DNA of 20,355 nt from a virus: the IMG/VR virus record IMGVR_UViG_3300018004_000019, positions 1 through 20,355 of that record. One strand, written 5' to 3'. Both the position numbers and the translations under genes were made by a program. This document shows, one piece after another, positions 19,585 to 20,355 of the stretch. Position 1 is the first letter of the stretch, and every line of letters starts with the position of its first letter. Below the pieces are notes generated by a model, which had not been told where the DNA came from, did no database searches, and saw only the letters and a program-made list of their open reading frames with translations.

Positions 19585-19952
19585 TGGCTGAACCATTAAT
19601 TCCTGCGTATCCTCATCCTCAATTTCAACCTGCAATGCGCATCATAACCGCCATTACCAATGGCTTTCCTGCTGTAGTAACTACTTCTTTTGCCCATAAT
19701 TACTTAACAGGACTCGTCGTCCGTCTAGATATACCAGATGATTATGGCATGGTGCAAGCAAATCAGCAATTCGGCCCGATAACTGTACTCAGTGATACAA
19801 CATTTTCTATACCAATAGATACAACTTTTTTTGATGCTTTTGTGGTTCCTTCATCGGCTGTAATCTCCACATTAGCACAGGCTGTTCCAATGGCTGAAGT
19901 AAGTTCGCAATTATATCAGGCTGTGCGCGATGTTGCACCATATATATATTAG
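19584..19952 (+). CDS. small structural protein with one FCCH-like domain
   Basis: The 122-residue protein has AVVTTSFAHNYLTGLVVRLD, then GMVQANQQFGPITVLSDTTF and IPIDTTFFDAFVVP. The layout matches the second repeat of the 18146-19120 protein (VTHGYQVGQAIRFH ... TTAFTAFVWP), so the two share a domain. The C-terminal part (SSQLYQAVRDVAPYIY) is distinct. Probably a head-tail connector or decoration protein. Confidence 0.62.
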   Translation: MAEPLIPAYPHPQFQPAMRIITAITNGFPAVVTTSFAHNYLTGLVVRLDIPDDYGMVQANQQFGPITVLSDTTFSIPIDTTFFDAFVVPSSAVISTLAQAVPMAEVSSQLYQAVRDVAPYIY

Positions 19953-19960
19953 GAGTTGCC

Positions 19961-20355
19961 ATGCCATTACCACCTACAGCGACACCAAGCTCGACACTGG
20001 AAACTATAAAGATAAAAGTTAGAAGATTGACCCGATCTCCTTCTGAAGCTCAATTATCAGATGCAGATCTTAACCAATATATTAATACATTCTTGATCTA
20101 CGACTTTCCACAGCATCTACAGCTCTTTGATCTGAGAACAACATTTACCTTTTTTACTGAACCTTTTATAGATACCTATAGTACTAATACTACTGATTCT
20201 ACAAGCCCGTTCTACGACTTTAATAACAAATATACATCTATTCATGAGCCAGTTTATATTGCTGGATATCAGCAATTCTATACTCAGTCTCGCGAACAAT
20301 TCTTTGGTATTTATCCAATGGTCAATTCTATACAATCCATTGGCGCAGTTGGTGA
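19961..20355 (+). CDS. virion-region protein (partial, runs off the end)
   Basis: The ATG at 19961 follows AGGAG and the frame is open for 131 residues to the window edge. It begins MPLPPTATPSSTLETIKIKV, then RRLTRSPSEAQLSDADLNQY and INTFLIYDFPQHLQLFDLRT, followed by FTFFTEPFIDTYSTN. The mixed helix and aromatic strand content resembles neck or tail-accessory proteins placed after the capsid block, but no family is assigned. Confidence 0.6.
   Translation, partial: MPLPPTATPSSTLETIKIKVRRLTRSPSEAQLSDADLNQYINTFLIYDFPQHLQLFDLRTTFTFFTEPFIDTYSTNTTDSTSPFYDFNNKYTSIHEPVYIAGYQQFYTQSREQFFGIYPMVNSIQSIGAVG

Noticed and set aside
1-20355. CRISPR arrays, insertion sequences or att sites.
   Set aside because: No regularly spaced repeats, transposase-like genes or flanked direct repeats were seen; the repeated blocks in 16559-17613 are intron ends.

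Overview
This window is part of a tailed double-stranded DNA bacteriophage genome or prophage. The markers are a RusA-type resolvase, small and large terminase subunits, a P22-type portal, a scaffold-like protein, an M15 endolysin, an N4-gp56-like major capsid protein (MCP) and several virion proteins. Genes are tightly packed with ATGA or TAATG overlaps and AAGGAGATATC-type ribosome sites, and TGA is used as a stop, so a bacterial host with the standard code is expected. Base composition is AT-rich. I cannot name the host; a short-tailed morphology is an inference from the portal type.

Layout. 1-769 (minus): an early operon with a partial ERF-like annealing protein, a one-helix membrane protein and a hypothetical, behind a good promoter (TTGCAA-N17-TATAAT). 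901-1051 (minus): a 151-nt tRNA-like RNA. 1131-1167: a nested dyad, probably an operator. 1254-5920 (plus): HTH protein, hypothetical, lipoprotein, RusA, TerS, TerL and small genes. 5940-6252: terminators and a possible small RNA. 6280-8338 (minus): an accessory block with a membrane protein, a secreted Gly/Ala-rich protein, Cys-rich small proteins and DUF551-like proteins. 8502-20355 (plus): the morphogenesis operon (portal, C1q-like protein, scaffold, endolysin, MCP, FCCH-like structural proteins).

The main discovery is at 15400-18136. No continuous MCP reading frame exists there; the gene is interrupted by four group I introns (767, 347, 452 and 215 nt). Every junction follows the group I rules: the 5' exon ends in U, which faces G in a P1 helix with an internal guide, and the intron ends in G. 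P1, P3, P7 and P9 covary among the introns. Joining the five exons gives a 316-residue capsid protein once an extra 5 nt (TAATG, 17320-17324) in exon 4 is set aside. That TAATG either splits the capsid into two translationally coupled chains or is a scar.

Intron 1 carries a LAGLIDADG endonuclease and intron 2 a Cys-rich ORF running through the catalytic core. Intron 3 carries (a) a promoter-terminator unit resembling a small-RNA gene in its P8 loop and (b) a circularly permuted tRNA-like domain in place of a P9-region tetraloop: T-arm, acceptor 3' strand, 7-nt loop, acceptor 5' strand, D-arm, with essentially all tRNA elbow nucleotides. I know of no described equivalent, but I could not search.
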